DNA from: Mesorhizobium sp.
Lineage (GTDB): Bacteria; Pseudomonadota; Alphaproteobacteria; Rhizobiales; Rhizobiaceae
Direction of reading: 5' to 3'
DNA: 64,000 nucleotides
NCBI GenBank assembly: GCA_022833215.1
Contig: JAIPUZ010000005.1
Location: 1-64,000, forward strand
Of this stretch, positions 25,227-32,952 are shown piece by piece. Made by a program: the position numbers and the translations under genes. Below the pieces are notes generated by a model. That model saw only the letters and a list, made by a program, of their open reading frames with translations. It did no database searches and was not told the origin of the DNA. Position 1 is the stretch's first letter; every line of letters begins with the position of its first letter.

Positions 25227-25810
25227 CAGGTCCTGAAATGGCGAGCAAGAGCATTGCACAGGATGCGCAGGGACCAGATCATATGCGACATTGGCTGGTC
25301 CCGGAGAATGCAAAGGTCGAGAGCGGCCCATAGATTGTCGTATCTCGCCTCCCGTTGCGCCTCCATGATTGCCTTACGCGCAGCGTCGTATCTGGCGATT
25401 GCGGACTTGCACCAGACGGCGTGTGCTTCTGGGTCTCCGCTGCCACCCCCTTCCCCGTCATAGATCGCGCCTTCTGACTGTACTGCCTTGGCGTGGTCAT
25501 TATGGATTTCGAGATAGCGGGCTGCCGCTTCGTATTCCGCGGTGGAAAGGCTTTCGACTGGCCGCCGCTCATCGGATACCGCCTTTTTCTCCCAAGCCAG
25601 GTGCTGCATATGCAGGCGGCCAATGAATGAGGCTGCAAGCGGGTCCTTGGCACTGATCACACTCAGGCCGAGCATCTTGGCGCGGGCTTCCAGTGCCAGC
25701 TTATCAGCCGGCTCGTTTGCCCGAGACGGACGCCCATTCGGCTCCCGATATAACACCTGCAATCTTGGCCTCCCTCTCTTAGCCCTGCGCTTTGCCGCTT
25801 TTGTTGCCAT
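25223..25810 (-). CDS. Phage protein of unknown function at the early/late boundary, 195 aa
   Basis: 195 residues with a very basic N-terminus (ATKAAKRRAKRGRPRLQVLY), including an AT-hook-like RGRP and a second NGRPSR. Helical segments follow (LALEARAKMLGLSV; ARYDAARKAIMEAQREARYD). Its C-terminus ALDLCILRDQPMSHMIWSLR is helical. It is the last gene before the terminator and late leader, the position of late regulators in many temperate phages. A DNA- or RNA-binding regulator is a reasonable guess, not a family match. Confidence 0.65.
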   Translation of the reverse strand: MATKAAKRRAKRGRPRLQVLYREPNGRPSRANEPADKLALEARAKMLGLSVISAKDPLAASFIGRLHMQHLAWEKKAVSDERRPVESLSTAEYEAAARYLEIHNDHAKAVQSEGAIYDGEGGGSGDPEAHAVWCKSAIARYDAARKAIMEAQREARYDNLWAALDLCILRDQPMSHMIWSLRILCNALARHFRTC

Positions 25811-25821
25811 GCTTTCCTCGA

Positions 25822-26013
25822 TCAGTTGCCGGTTATCGGCCCAAGATATTTGACTACGTCACCTGCATGCCCCCGCGCCCATTCTTCGGCTCTCTCGACG
25901 CTAATGTGGGTGTTGCAGGGACTGGCTGGCACCCAGAACGGCCACCACCAACGCCAGATTTGAACCTCATATCCAGCGTAATTGTCTCTAACGACGCGGT
26001 AGCGAGCGCTCAT
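25822..26013 (-). CDS. Small early protein, tryptophan-rich, 63 aa
   Basis: 63 residues with RVVRDNYAGYEVQIWRWWWPFW in the first half and VERAEEWARGHAGDVV in the second. The ATG overlaps the previous gene's stop (ATGA) and GGAGG lies directly upstream. Comparable small W-rich proteins are frequent in early regions of rhizobial prophages. Function unknown. Confidence 0.6.
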   Translation of the reverse strand: MSARYRVVRDNYAGYEVQIWRWWWPFWVPASPCNTHISVERAEEWARGHAGDVVKYLGPITGN

Positions 26014-26282
26014 CCCTCCACCTCGATCAGGGCAGCATCGATCATCTGGCCATAGATATCATCGGCATCCAGAGGACCAAGATATGGTCCGCCAACTGAA
26101 ATGCCCTCTACGGCTTCGATCATCGCCTCCGTCGGCTCGCGCATCGCCTTGATCGCGGCGCGTGCGTACACTTCCAGAAAGGCGTCCTGCGCCGGCTCGA
26201 ATTCGAGACCTGCCGCAGCAAGCGTTGACCGCATCTGATCTGTTGCGAGCGCGGCTCTTACTTTCTCCACCATCTCAGACAT
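26010..26282 (-). CDS. Early phage protein of unknown function, 90 aa
   Basis: 90 residues starting MSEMVEKVRAALATDQMRST; acidic and helical (AIKAMREPTEAMIEAVEGIS; DADDIYGQMIDAALIEVEG). The start at 26282 overlaps the upstream gene by 8 bases. A longer open frame upstream is out-of-frame coding of the neighbour and was not used. Resembles widespread small phage proteins containing an MREPTEAM-type segment; function unknown. Confidence 0.65.
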   Translation of the reverse strand: MSEMVEKVRAALATDQMRSTLAAAGLEFEPAQDAFLEVYARAAIKAMREPTEAMIEAVEGISVGGPYLGPLDADDIYGQMIDAALIEVEG

Positions 26283-26646
26283 GCGAGCCTCCCAAGATCG
26301 AGACATACGGCAGGGTGATTGATGTATGGGCCGTGCCGCCGCCGCAAATGTATGAGCCATCAACCCGATAGGCCGGGCCGTGGGCGGTATCGAACACCTC
26401 GCCAATCGCGGGCACGAGAGGCGGGGCCTTGGCGACAAACCGGCCTGCCTCATTCCGCTGCCGGGCACGTTGCCTGCGCTTCTTCTCGCGGTCGCGGATG
26501 CGGCGGGCCTCCGCCTGTGTCGCCTCGACAACCCCGAAGCTCGGATCGCCGTCGTGAAGGACTTCCCGCTTCGGCGCAGGCTCGGACTTCGGCTCATCCA
26601 GAACCATGCGGAACCAAGGCTTTTTCAATGTCGGGTGGATGCTCAT
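26275..26646 (-). CDS. Early phage protein of unknown function, 123 aa
   Basis: 123 residues: MSIHPTLKKPWFRMVLDEPK, a strongly basic helix (ARRIRDREKKRRQRARQRNE, about residues 47-68) and a compact C-terminus with GEVFDTAHGPAYRVDGSYIC. The basic helix suggests nucleic-acid binding. The ATG at 26646 overlaps the preceding stop as ATGA. No family recognised. Confidence 0.62.
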   Translation of the reverse strand: MSIHPTLKKPWFRMVLDEPKSEPAPKREVLHDGDPSFGVVEATQAEARRIRDREKKRRQRARQRNEAGRFVAKAPPLVPAIGEVFDTAHGPAYRVDGSYICGGGTAHTSITLPYVSILGGSHV

Positions 26647-26831
26647 GTTTCGGATCCGTAGTAGGGATTGGGAAGTCCAAGCTCGCGGGAACGGGCATCG
26701 GTGATAAGACGCTCGATGGTCCATTCTCGAAGGCGCAGCTTTCCGGCTATGGTCTTGGTGTCGTCGCCAGCGCGGAACAGGGCCAAGGCTTGGGCGGAAA
26801 TGGAAAGGGGATGGAAAGCGGTGGCGGTCAT
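26643..26831 (-). CDS. Small helix-turn-helix-like early protein, 62 aa
   Basis: 62 residues; SISAQALALFRAGDDTKTIA followed by KLRLREWTIERLITDARSRE has the spacing of a helix-turn-helix, as in small sigma-like or resolvase-like DNA-binding domains. It starts 3 bases after the upstream gene and overlaps the downstream one. A regulatory role is possible; function is not established. Confidence 0.6.
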   Translation of the reverse strand: MTATAFHPLSISAQALALFRAGDDTKTIAGKLRLREWTIERLITDARSRELGLPNPYYGSET

Positions 26832-26834
26832 GAC

Positions 26835-27230
26835 CTACCCCCCAGACGCGAGCTTGACCTCGCCGCGCTCCAACTTGCTCAGGAAATGATTGGCTGGCCG
26901 GGGCGCGGGCTTCATGCTGACCACGTTGGCGGATTGCTCCATACCGGCGAGGCGGGCTTGATAGGCGCGTTCCTTGTGGCAGCCGTCGAGATAGGCTTCC
27001 CGATTCAGCCAGGTCGATGACAGAGGCACATACTGGCGGTCACGGTCGCTCATGGAGCGGATAAACCACTTGGCCCCGTCAATGATGTCCTGCGGCTCAG
27101 CGCCATTCAGGACGTGCTTGCGAAATGTTTCTCGGGCCAGACCCCTTCCGTCAGTATGGCGGGCGATGGGAAGCCACACGGCCCAAAACTCCGGGAACAA
27201 CTCCGGCTCTGGTGTTCGCACCTTTCTCAT
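26835..27230 (-). CDS. Phage replication-associated protein, 131 aa
   Basis: 131 residues. FPEFWAVWLPIARHTDGRG, AEPQDIIDGAKWFIRSM and YVPLSSTWLNREAYLDG match the small C-terminal domain common in phage replication initiators and DnaT/DnaD-like proteins (FxxFWxxYP...W..YIP.pstWLn). AGGAGAG lies 5 bases before the ATG at 27230. Longer frames upstream are not supported. Likely helps load the replication helicase, by analogy. Confidence 0.6.
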   Translation of the reverse strand: MRKVRTPEPELFPEFWAVWLPIARHTDGRGLARETFRKHVLNGAEPQDIIDGAKWFIRSMSDRDRQYVPLSSTWLNREAYLDGCHKERAYQARLAGMEQSANVVSMKPAPRPANHFLSKLERGEVKLASGG

Positions 27231-27331
27231 GCTTCTCTCCTGATGCCTGCGCGCTCCGCCGAGGCGCGGTATTCGAATGCTGCTCGTTTCAGGACGGCCA
27301 AGTCGAGGCTCGGAATGCGCTCCCCGCTCAT
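27227..27331 (-). CDS. Micro-protein coupled on both sides, 34 aa
   Basis: 34 residues, MSGERIPSLDLAVLKRAAFE and on to ERAGIRREA. The ATG overlaps the RusA stop codon (ATGA) and its own stop overlaps the next gene's ATG, so there is no unexplained gap between RusA and the replication-associated protein. Such perfect nesting argues for a real gene despite its size. Function unknown. Confidence 0.55.
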   Translation of the reverse strand: MSGERIPSLDLAVLKRAAFEYRASAERAGIRREA

Positions 27332-27681
27332 AGTGCCTCCAGAATAAGCCGGACGTTTCCGCCTTGGACTGGCAGGCCCCGGCAAAGCTCGATGTTGAAT
27401 TTGCTGTCATCAATGCCAACGACCACGGAAATGCCGTCGAGATAGGCTTTAATGCTCGAAAGCATCCCGTCGATATCGCGGACGCGATTGTCTGGCGGGG
27501 AGAAGATGGCGGTGACCTTCAGGGCCTCGGCATCTATCCGCGGTATCTGCGCCTTACGCGCTGCGATACCTGCGTCCATCTTAGCGGCTTTCGTTGCCTT
27601 CGCCTTTCGCGCCCAGTGGACACGAGCATTCGGGTGCAGCGTACGGGAGGGCCAAGGGAGATCGACAGAGAGCGGGGTCAT
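27328..27681 (-). CDS. RusA-family Holliday junction resolvase
   Basis: 117 residues, the RusA length. RTLHPNARVHWARKAKATKA near the N-terminus and NRVRDIDGMLSSIKAYLDGI with VVGIDDSKF carry the aspartates (about D69, D71, D91) that bind metal in RusA. It would cleave branched recombination intermediates before packaging. Overlaps by four bases with the methyltransferase upstream and the 34-residue gene downstream. Confidence 0.85.
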   Translation of the reverse strand: MTPLSVDLPWPSRTLHPNARVHWARKAKATKAAKMDAGIAARKAQIPRIDAEALKVTAIFSPPDNRVRDIDGMLSSIKAYLDGISVVVGIDDSKFNIELCRGLPVQGGNVRLILEAL

Positions 27682-28643
27682 GATGCCTCCGCGAACAGAT
27701 CATCCGTGCGAGCCCGATGCAGTTCCGCGATGTTCTTGACCGCCTGAGCGAAATAGGACGGCTTGAGTTCGAACCCGATGCCCTTCCTGCCGGCGGAGAC
27801 GGCGCCATAAACCTCACTGCCAATGCCAAGGAAGGGCGTCAGCACCACATCGCCAGGATTGCTCCAAAGATCGATACACCGCTCGATGACGTCGAGCTGG
27901 AGCGGCGAGATATGGACCTCGTCCTTCTCGTCTCTGGCGCTGCGATACTGCAACGTGCGCGTCTGGTTGATATCCATCCAGACTGGCGATGCGTATCGCT
28001 GCCAGACTTCGATCGAATACCAATTCCGGCCATCGGTTGGTGTGGTGTACTTCGACCGATCCGGCCCGACACCATCGCCGACATAGCGGTTGAAGCATCC
28101 AGCGACCGGAGCCGGGTTTTCGCCTGGTTTGCGGAACGTCACGATGTAGTCGGCAAGCCCCTGCCCGCTGATCGTGCTGTCCTTGACAATCTGCTTGTGC
28201 AAAAGCCGGATTGATTTTGTGCGCTGCTGCGCGACAACGGGGTCTTTCCAGATGCAGACCTCGCTATGGAAGATCCAGCCGGCATCTTCGTATGCCCGGA
28301 TAACCTCGCCCCGAAAATCCCGCATGCCGATGAAGCCGTGCCGGATTTTCGATGTGGGAAGCTGCATGACGTGAACAGCGTGAAGCCGGCCCGGCATCGT
28401 GACGCGCAAGAGTTCCTGTATCAAAAACGCATAGTGCTGCCAGAACCCATCGCCCTCGTTATTCGATATGTCGCGGTCGAAGTTGCTGAATTTGTACAGG
28501 CCCTCGAACGGCGGGCTATGGATGCCGAAATGGATGCTGTCGCCGGGGATGGCGCGGATCAGATCGCAGGCGTCGCCCTGATAGATCGCATAGTCAGGCG
28601 TAACGACCTGATCGACCGCCATGATGCTTTCATGCTGGTTCAT
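27678..28643 (-). CDS. DNA N4/N6 methyltransferase (beta class)
   Basis: 321 residues. The catalytic motif IV is SPPF (residues 43-46) and the SAM-binding motif I, VLTPFLGIGSEVYGA, is near the C-terminus, the order of beta-class enzymes (N6_N4_Mtase, PF01555). The central region with FRGEVIRAYEDAGWIFHSEV and WKDPVVAQQRTKS is typical of phage adenine/cytosine-N4 methylases. Probable role: protecting phage DNA from restriction. It is coupled by overlap to the SNF2 helicase. SPPF rather than DPPY favours N4-cytosine but does not prove it. Confidence 0.85.
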   Translation of the reverse strand: MNQHESIMAVDQVVTPDYAIYQGDACDLIRAIPGDSIHFGIHSPPFEGLYKFSNFDRDISNNEGDGFWQHYAFLIQELLRVTMPGRLHAVHVMQLPTSKIRHGFIGMRDFRGEVIRAYEDAGWIFHSEVCIWKDPVVAQQRTKSIRLLHKQIVKDSTISGQGLADYIVTFRKPGENPAPVAGCFNRYVGDGVGPDRSKYTTPTDGRNWYSIEVWQRYASPVWMDINQTRTLQYRSARDEKDEVHISPLQLDVIERCIDLWSNPGDVVLTPFLGIGSEVYGAVSAGRKGIGFELKPSYFAQAVKNIAELHRARTDDLFAEAS

Positions 28644-30031
28644 GCTGCCCTCCGCAGAAATTCGGGGATGATTACTGGCTTTGTCGGGTTGTAGTCGGCG
28701 ACTGTGCGGACCATGCCGCGAACCTCTGCCGACGAAAGATCAGCCATATGCTTGACCATAGCCGCCGCCATACGCTCGGCGTCGGCCTCCTTGCGGCGAA
28801 TGTTTGCGACGACCGCGCCTTCGGTTTCCGCCGCGATAAAATGGACGTTCACGGACCTGGTCTGGCCGAACCGCCAGAAACGGCGGATGGCCTGGAATAC
28901 CTGCTCGAAGCTGTCATTCAGGCCGACAAAGCCAGTGTCAGCACAGTGCTGCCAATTCATGCCGAACCCGGCGAGCGACGCCTTGGTGACCAGAACGCGG
29001 ATATTACCTTCGGTGAAATCGTTGAGAATGCGCTCTTTGTCGGTGTCTTTCAGGCCGCCATGCAGATTGATCGCGCCGGGGATTGCCTTTGTCAGCGCGT
29101 CGGCTTCAGCGTTGAGGTTGCACCACCACACGAAAGGCCGATCAGCCGGCGTGATGGATGCGGCAAGGGAAACACGTTCCTCGACGGTATCGCGTCGAGC
29201 CGCAATACGCTCTTGAAGGCTGGACGCCTCCATCGGAAACAACAGGCCGGTGTCGAGCGACGGCGCATAATCGACGGCAACGTGGTGCTGCGTCTGCTTG
29301 AGTGGCGGCAGATCATAACCATCGTTCGGATAGCCAAGATCGGCAGGCTGGCGAAGCATGACGGCCCACGACGCCATCCACTTCCAGAATTCATCCTCGG
29401 CATGGCCCTTCAATCGCCATTTCTGTGTATCGCCGCCATCGTGCACAAAGAACGTTGCCAGCATGTCGGTGTATGACATGACACCAAGAAATTCAGCATG
29501 GTTGCCGAGTTCCATGAAATCATTCGGAGCCGGAGTAGCCGTCGCTGCAAGCCGAAACGGTATCGATGCGCATTCTTCGATAATGCGGGTCCGGTAATGC
29601 CCGTCCGTGCTTTTGAGGATACTGCTCTCGTCAAGGACGATGCCGCCAAACGCTGATAGATCGAAATGATCGATCTTCTGATAATTCGTGACGTTGACGC
29701 CGGGGGCGCATTCATCCTGCGCCTTGACGATCCGGGCCGAAAGGCCGAACTTCTGCGCCTCTCGAATGTGCTGCTGCGACACGGCGAGCGGCGCGAAGAT
29801 CAGGACGGGCTTGCCGGTATGCTGTGCGACGGCATCGGACCAGACCAGTTCCATTGCCGTCTTGCCAAGACCCGTTCCGGCAAAGATTGCAGCCCTGCCA
29901 CGGCGCAGCGCCCATGCGATAATGTCGCGCTGGTGAGGGAACAAGAAGCCGGGCAGGTCAGGAACCGACGACATGCCTGTCATCGGATCGATCATGCGCT
30001 TGTGCTCAAGAAATTCAGCGTAGCTGGTCAT
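28640..30031 (-). CDS. SNF2-type superfamily 2 helicase
   Basis: 463 residues. Motif I GTGLGKT (52-58), motif II LDES (133-136), motif III ATATPAPND (163-171) and a C-terminal motif VI QAIRRFWRFGQTR define a SNF2-like helicase/translocase. It probably remodels DNA during phage replication or recombination. The ATG at 30031 overlaps the preceding stop by one base; an upstream GTG is less likely. It is directly followed by the N4/N6 methyltransferase, a pairing seen in many phages. Confidence 0.88.
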   Translation of the reverse strand: MTSYAEFLEHKRMIDPMTGMSSVPDLPGFLFPHQRDIIAWALRRGRAAIFAGTGLGKTAMELVWSDAVAQHTGKPVLIFAPLAVSQQHIREAQKFGLSARIVKAQDECAPGVNVTNYQKIDHFDLSAFGGIVLDESSILKSTDGHYRTRIIEECASIPFRLAATATPAPNDFMELGNHAEFLGVMSYTDMLATFFVHDGGDTQKWRLKGHAEDEFWKWMASWAVMLRQPADLGYPNDGYDLPPLKQTQHHVAVDYAPSLDTGLLFPMEASSLQERIAARRDTVEERVSLAASITPADRPFVWWCNLNAEADALTKAIPGAINLHGGLKDTDKERILNDFTEGNIRVLVTKASLAGFGMNWQHCADTGFVGLNDSFEQVFQAIRRFWRFGQTRSVNVHFIAAETEGAVVANIRRKEADAERMAAAMVKHMADLSSAEVRGMVRTVADYNPTKPVIIPEFLRRAA

Positions 30032-30195
30032 CACCACCCCCAGATCAGCAGAGCCACGCAGATCGCCCCAAGCGTCGCAGCAAACGCAACGGCAATCACA
30101 GCAGCATTGGAAATCATCTGGTCAGCAGAGACACCGCGCCTGACGATGCGGTCAGGCTCTACCTCGTAGTCGTGCCAGTCGGGGCGGTGGGTCAT
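30031..30195 (-). CDS. Small membrane protein, 54 aa
   Basis: 54 residues: polar start MTHRPDWHDYEVEPDRIVRR, then a C-terminal membrane helix (ISNAAVIAVAFAATLGAICV). The ATG overlaps the stop of the cytosine-methyltransferase-like gene (ATGA), and its stop overlaps the helicase ATG. Function unknown. Confidence 0.6.
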   Translation of the reverse strand: MTHRPDWHDYEVEPDRIVRRGVSADQMISNAAVIAVAFAATLGAICVALLIWGW

Positions 30196-30827
30196 GCGGC
30201 CCTCCTGGCATCGAGAACGTCCCCGCCCCACTGATCTGCCATGGCGAGAGCAATCCCTTCGTAGGTGCGGCTGCGCAGCCTCTTGCGTTCAGGACCGGGC
30301 GGCATGCGGAACACACGCTGCTCCCGACCTTCGACAACATCTGTCGGGCGCAATGGCATCAGCCCGCGCAGCCATAGCCCGGTCGCCTTCGTCTCACCGT
30401 GGCCGAACTGGTATGGCTGAATGATTTGGGCTGGATCAGGAATATCGAAAAGCCGTTTGGGGTGGCCGAGCATGATCGGGTTTTCGACGCATACTGCCGG
30501 TGCCGGCGCGTTGAGCAGGGAGAGAAAGAATTGCGCCGCAGCTCCCATTTTTGCCCATCGATCCGGCTCGGGGCCGTTCACCTTGTTCATGCCGGCGTAA
30601 AGGTGCTTTGCTCCGCTGTTGGCCAGATAGGTGCATTCGGGATGAGCAATGATCAGGTCCCATTGGCCGGTATAGGCCGCATGGATCGCATCGCCCTGGA
30701 TATGATACGGGCTTCCGTCATCTGCCGGGACAATATCATTCGACCAAGCGTCGTGCCCGAGGGAGCGGAATGCAGAGCGGACCACGCCGGACCGCTCACA
30801 AGCAACGAGAACGCGAAGCTTCTTCAT
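30192..30827 (-). CDS. DNA cytosine methyltransferase-like phage protein
   Basis: 211 residues. VLVACERSGVVRSAFRSLGH gives a SAM-binding-like first strand and turn; DLIIAHPECTYLANSG corresponds to the PC-containing catalytic loop region of C5-methylases, and AVCVENPIM to the ENV motif. QPYQFGHGETKATGLWLRGL completes a family common in phages and annotated as C5-methyltransferase-like. Here the expected PPC is PEC, so catalysis may be altered or use the cysteine at that position. Activity is unproven. Confidence 0.75.
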   Translation of the reverse strand: MKKLRVLVACERSGVVRSAFRSLGHDAWSNDIVPADDGSPYHIQGDAIHAAYTGQWDLIIAHPECTYLANSGAKHLYAGMNKVNGPEPDRWAKMGAAAQFFLSLLNAPAPAVCVENPIMLGHPKRLFDIPDPAQIIQPYQFGHGETKATGLWLRGLMPLRPTDVVEGREQRVFRMPPGPERKRLRSRTYEGIALAMADQWGGDVLDARRAA

Positions 30828-30833
30828 TGGCCG

Positions 30834-31193
30834 TCACCTTTCAGTTCTGGGGCGATCCACTCGGCTATTGACGCCGCGACGTTCCGAACCATCCCGGCCA
30901 GCACGAGCCGCTTCTCTGTCGAGAGCCATCGCAACAAGACGGGTGGTTTCTTCGCGGTATGCGGCATGGGCTTTCCTCGCTTCGATCACGGCGCGCATTT
31001 CAGCGATTTCGCGGTGATCAATCCTGTTGGCTTCCTTGTGGAAGACGGCCCGCACACGCCGCCTCGTCCACGCGTTATTACGGGCTGAAAGCGATGAATA
31101 CGCACGTTCCAGCATTGATTTGATGGGCTCGCGAATACCGCGCGTGCCAATAACCTCATCCAACAATGATGCGGCATACTCAGTGTCGCTCAT
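30834..31193 (-). CDS. Early phage protein of unknown function, 119 aa
   Basis: 119 residues from MSDTEYAASLLDEVIGTRGI; basic and helical (SMLERAYSSLSARNNAWTRR; HREIAEMRAVIEARKAHAAY). The ATG at 31193 overlaps the preceding gene by 14 bases; an in-frame ATG at 31253 would overlap it by more and has no better ribosome site. Possible nucleic-acid-binding accessory protein; no family recognised. Confidence 0.6.
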   Translation of the reverse strand: MSDTEYAASLLDEVIGTRGIREPIKSMLERAYSSLSARNNAWTRRRVRAVFHKEANRIDHREIAEMRAVIEARKAHAAYREETTRLVAMALDREAARAGRDGSERRGVNSRVDRPRTER

Positions 31194-31572
31194 GGGTGGA
31201 GTTTCCGTTTGCTTGGGTAAGATTTCCGACACCTTGGACGGCTCCTGTCTCATATTTACAGACAGGAGAACGGAAGGAACGGACTACTTGGAAACACTGG
31301 CAGACGCCGCGCGACGATTGCTTGCAGGCTTGGAAGCGCGAAAGGCCAGAGAAAAGGAACGAGGTGCGGTGACCCGGGTGTTGCATACCAGCCACCACAC
31401 CCCTGACGCGGGCGAAGCTGATACCCGAAAGATCGCGAAGGATGGGCGTCCAACGCCCCGCGTGTCTTGTGAAATTGATAATCTCCATGCCGCTGGAGAG
31501 AGGCCGGGCGTACGACTTTCCTCGGGTCGGCGTCCGGCCAAGCTGGTTGCGGCGAATGAGAATGACGCTCAT
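31180..31572 (-). CDS. Early phage protein of unknown function, 130 aa
   Basis: 130 residues starting MSVILIRRNQLGRTPTRGKS, with GMEIINFTRHAGRWTPILRD. All other reading frames here look like shadows, and this frame has GAGG 6 bases before the ATG and an ATGA overlap with the upstream gene. Codon choice is phage-like in the first two thirds; the last third is less convincing. Function unknown. Confidence 0.52.
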   Translation of the reverse strand: MSVILIRRNQLGRTPTRGKSYARPLSSGMEIINFTRHAGRWTPILRDLSGISFARVRGVVAGMQHPGHRTSFLFSGLSRFQACKQSSRGVCQCFQVVRSFRSPVCKYETGAVQGVGNLTQANGNSTHERH

Positions 31573-31958
31573 TGTTCGCCTCGACCATCTCGGGAGGCGT
31601 GATGGGTGGCCGGATCGGCGGAGGGTTGGACCGATCCGGCCTCGGTTGCGCCGGGAGGAAGGAGCGCTACCGAATGGGTGTTTGCTTGGGAGAGGATGCA
31701 GCCTTCGACCCGTCTAATGAGATTGTTGCACTCGACGTCGATCTCCGGGCTGTCCTCGTATATCTCGACAAGCTCGTCGCGAAGCTCACGGATGCACCGC
31801 CTACGCTCGTCCTCTCGCCCTTCACGCTCTGCGGCGGCGAGGGCGGCGGCGATCATCTCAGCGCATTTGCCTATGCGATCCACAGCCATGAGGCCCTTGA
31901 ACGTTTCGCTATCGACAAGATCGATGGCAGCGGCGATGTGCTTCTCGGAGACGGTCAT
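31569..31958 (-). CDS. Early phage protein of unknown function, 129 aa
   Basis: 129 residues. The first 85 are helical and charged (SEKHIAAAIDLVDSETFKGL; AAALAAAEREGREDERRRCI; LRDELVEIYEDSPEIDVECN), resembling small coiled-coil phage proteins. ATGA overlaps join it to both neighbours, giving good support for the start. Function unknown. Confidence 0.62.
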   Translation of the reverse strand: MTVSEKHIAAAIDLVDSETFKGLMAVDRIGKCAEMIAAALAAAEREGREDERRRCIRELRDELVEIYEDSPEIDVECNNLIRRVEGCILSQANTHSVALLPPGATEAGSVQPSADPATHHASRDGRGEQ

Positions 31959-32095
31959 TGCGCGGCCTCGCAGTGAAGCCAGACACAGCCACGGCGTTCG
32001 TAATTCTCCTTCATGGGAGCGTAGACGAGCGCATATCCGGCAACGAGAATGCCAAGGACAGCACCGATGATGATGGAGACATCTTCACCGGTCAT
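31955..32095 (-). CDS. Membrane micro-protein heading the leftward early operon, 46 aa
   Basis: 46 residues: MTGEDVSIIIGAVLGILVAG gives a membrane helix (about residues 6-26), followed by MKENYERRGCVWLHCEAAQ. GGGAG lies 7 bases before the ATG, and the stop overlaps the next start as ATGA. It is the first gene of a run of overlapping leftward genes that continues to 25223. Function unknown. Confidence 0.6.
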   Translation of the reverse strand: MTGEDVSIIIGAVLGILVAGYALVYAPMKENYERRGCVWLHCEAAQ

Positions 32096-32175
32096 GACTC
32101 GACTCCCGATGCAGCGGCACGCATATTCTCCCATTCGCGCCGCACGCGGTCGCGGTGCTTGGGGAGGGGATATTC

Positions 32176-32652
32176 ATGATAGATGCGCTTGCCAGCGCTG
32201 CCGGAGCGTTCAATTCCGTAGCCAGCGGAATTTCCACACTGAAGGATATAGCGGACCCAACGAAACGGGTTAAGGCAGAAGCAGAATTGCTCAGCCAGCT
32301 TATAGCCCTTCAGACGGCATTCCAGATCGCCCAATCTGAATACGAGGTCACGAAAAAAGAAGTGATTCAGCTTAAAGAGTGGGGCGAAGACAAGGCCCGC
32401 TATGAATTGAAACGGCTTGTACCGGGAATCAACATTTACTCGGTGAAGGAAGATCAGCGGGGAACAGAGCCACCCCACGACATTTGTGCCGATTGCTACA
32501 ATAACAATCGAAAAAGCCTTCTTCACATTACAGCGCGCGGAAACGGCCTGACGGTTTACGAATGCAGAGCTTGCGGCTCCCGCCTTGAGGCAGGGATTTA
32601 TGAGCCCCCGAGACAGGCTGCTTCTTATGGACCAGATGATTGGATGCGGTGA
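32176..32652 (+). CDS. Zinc-ribbon phage protein on the opposite strand, 158 aa
   Basis: 158 residues. Residues 1-30 are alanine-rich (MIDALASAAGAFNSVASGIS). A predicted coiled coil follows (KRVKAEAELLSQLIALQTAF, up to ~75), and the C-terminal third has CADC and CRAC pairs, a zinc-ribbon pattern. GGAGGGG lies 7 bases before the ATG at 32176, so it was preferred over an upstream start. Similar proteins are found in many prophages without a known role. It faces the leftward Cro-like gene and would be crossed by early transcription. Confidence 0.7.
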   Translation: MIDALASAAGAFNSVASGISTLKDIADPTKRVKAEAELLSQLIALQTAFQIAQSEYEVTKKEVIQLKEWGEDKARYELKRLVPGINIYSVKEDQRGTEPPHDICADCYNNNRKSLLHITARGNGLTVYECRACGSRLEAGIYEPPRQAASYGPDDWMR

Positions 32653-32654
32653 CC

Positions 32655-32864
32655 TCATGCGCTCTTCTCCAGCTTGGAGGGGCGGGAGGAACGAGAGGCG
32701 ATGAACGCCTTGATCTTCTCGGCTGTCTCAAGCGTGATCGTGCGTCCGCTTTCCAGGCGGCCAACAACCTCTGAATTCCCGCAAGCCGCTTTCCCGAAAT
32801 AGGACTGGCCCATACCGGTCTCGGTTAGGAATTCTCGAATATCGGAAAGGAGTTCGTTGTTCAT
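32655..32864 (-). CDS. Cro-like HTH regulator
   Basis: 69 residues with an XRE-type helix-turn-helix: DIREFLTETGMGQSYFGKAA followed by NSEVVGRLESGRTITLETAE. It is divergent from the CI-like gene and reads toward the early operon, the place of Cro. The start at 32864 is about 8 bases after the -10 box of the promoter at 32872-32899, so the mRNA is probably leaderless. An upstream ATG at 32903 falls within that promoter and is excluded. Confidence 0.78.
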   Translation of the reverse strand: MNNELLSDIREFLTETGMGQSYFGKAACGNSEVVGRLESGRTITLETAEKIKAFIASRSSRPSKLEKSA

Positions 32865-32871
32865 GCCTGAC

Positions 32872-32899
32872 AATTTATCCTCTATAGCGGATATGTCAA
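32872..32899 (-). promoter_or_regulatory. Leftward early promoter with operator in its spacer
   Basis: On the minus strand TTGACA (32899-32894), a 16-base spacer and TAAATT (32877-32872) form a good sigma70-type promoter. Its spacer is almost exactly filled by the 18-bp operator TATCC-N8-GGATA at 32876-32893. Repressor bound there would block RNA polymerase. Confidence 0.78.
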
Positions 32900-32926
32900 G
32901 CATCCTCTATCAAAGACGTGCACGGG

Positions 32927-32944
32927 TATCCGAAATCGCGGATA
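32927..32944. promoter_or_regulatory. Operator copy beside the CI-like start
   Basis: TATCCGAAATCGCGGATA repeats the TATCC-N8-GGATA pattern, with the GCGGATA half identical to the other copies. It lies 8 bases before the CI-like ATG, suitable for autoregulation. A partial half-site ATCCTCTAT lies between the two full operators at about 32902-32910. Confidence 0.7.
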
Positions 32945-32952
32945 TTCCGGGT

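Noticed and set aside
31027-31602. A 191-codon rightward frame with a plausible helical segment
   Set aside because: The leftward frames here are joined by ATGA overlaps and fit the operon, and the rightward frame has no good ribosome site. Some doubt remains.
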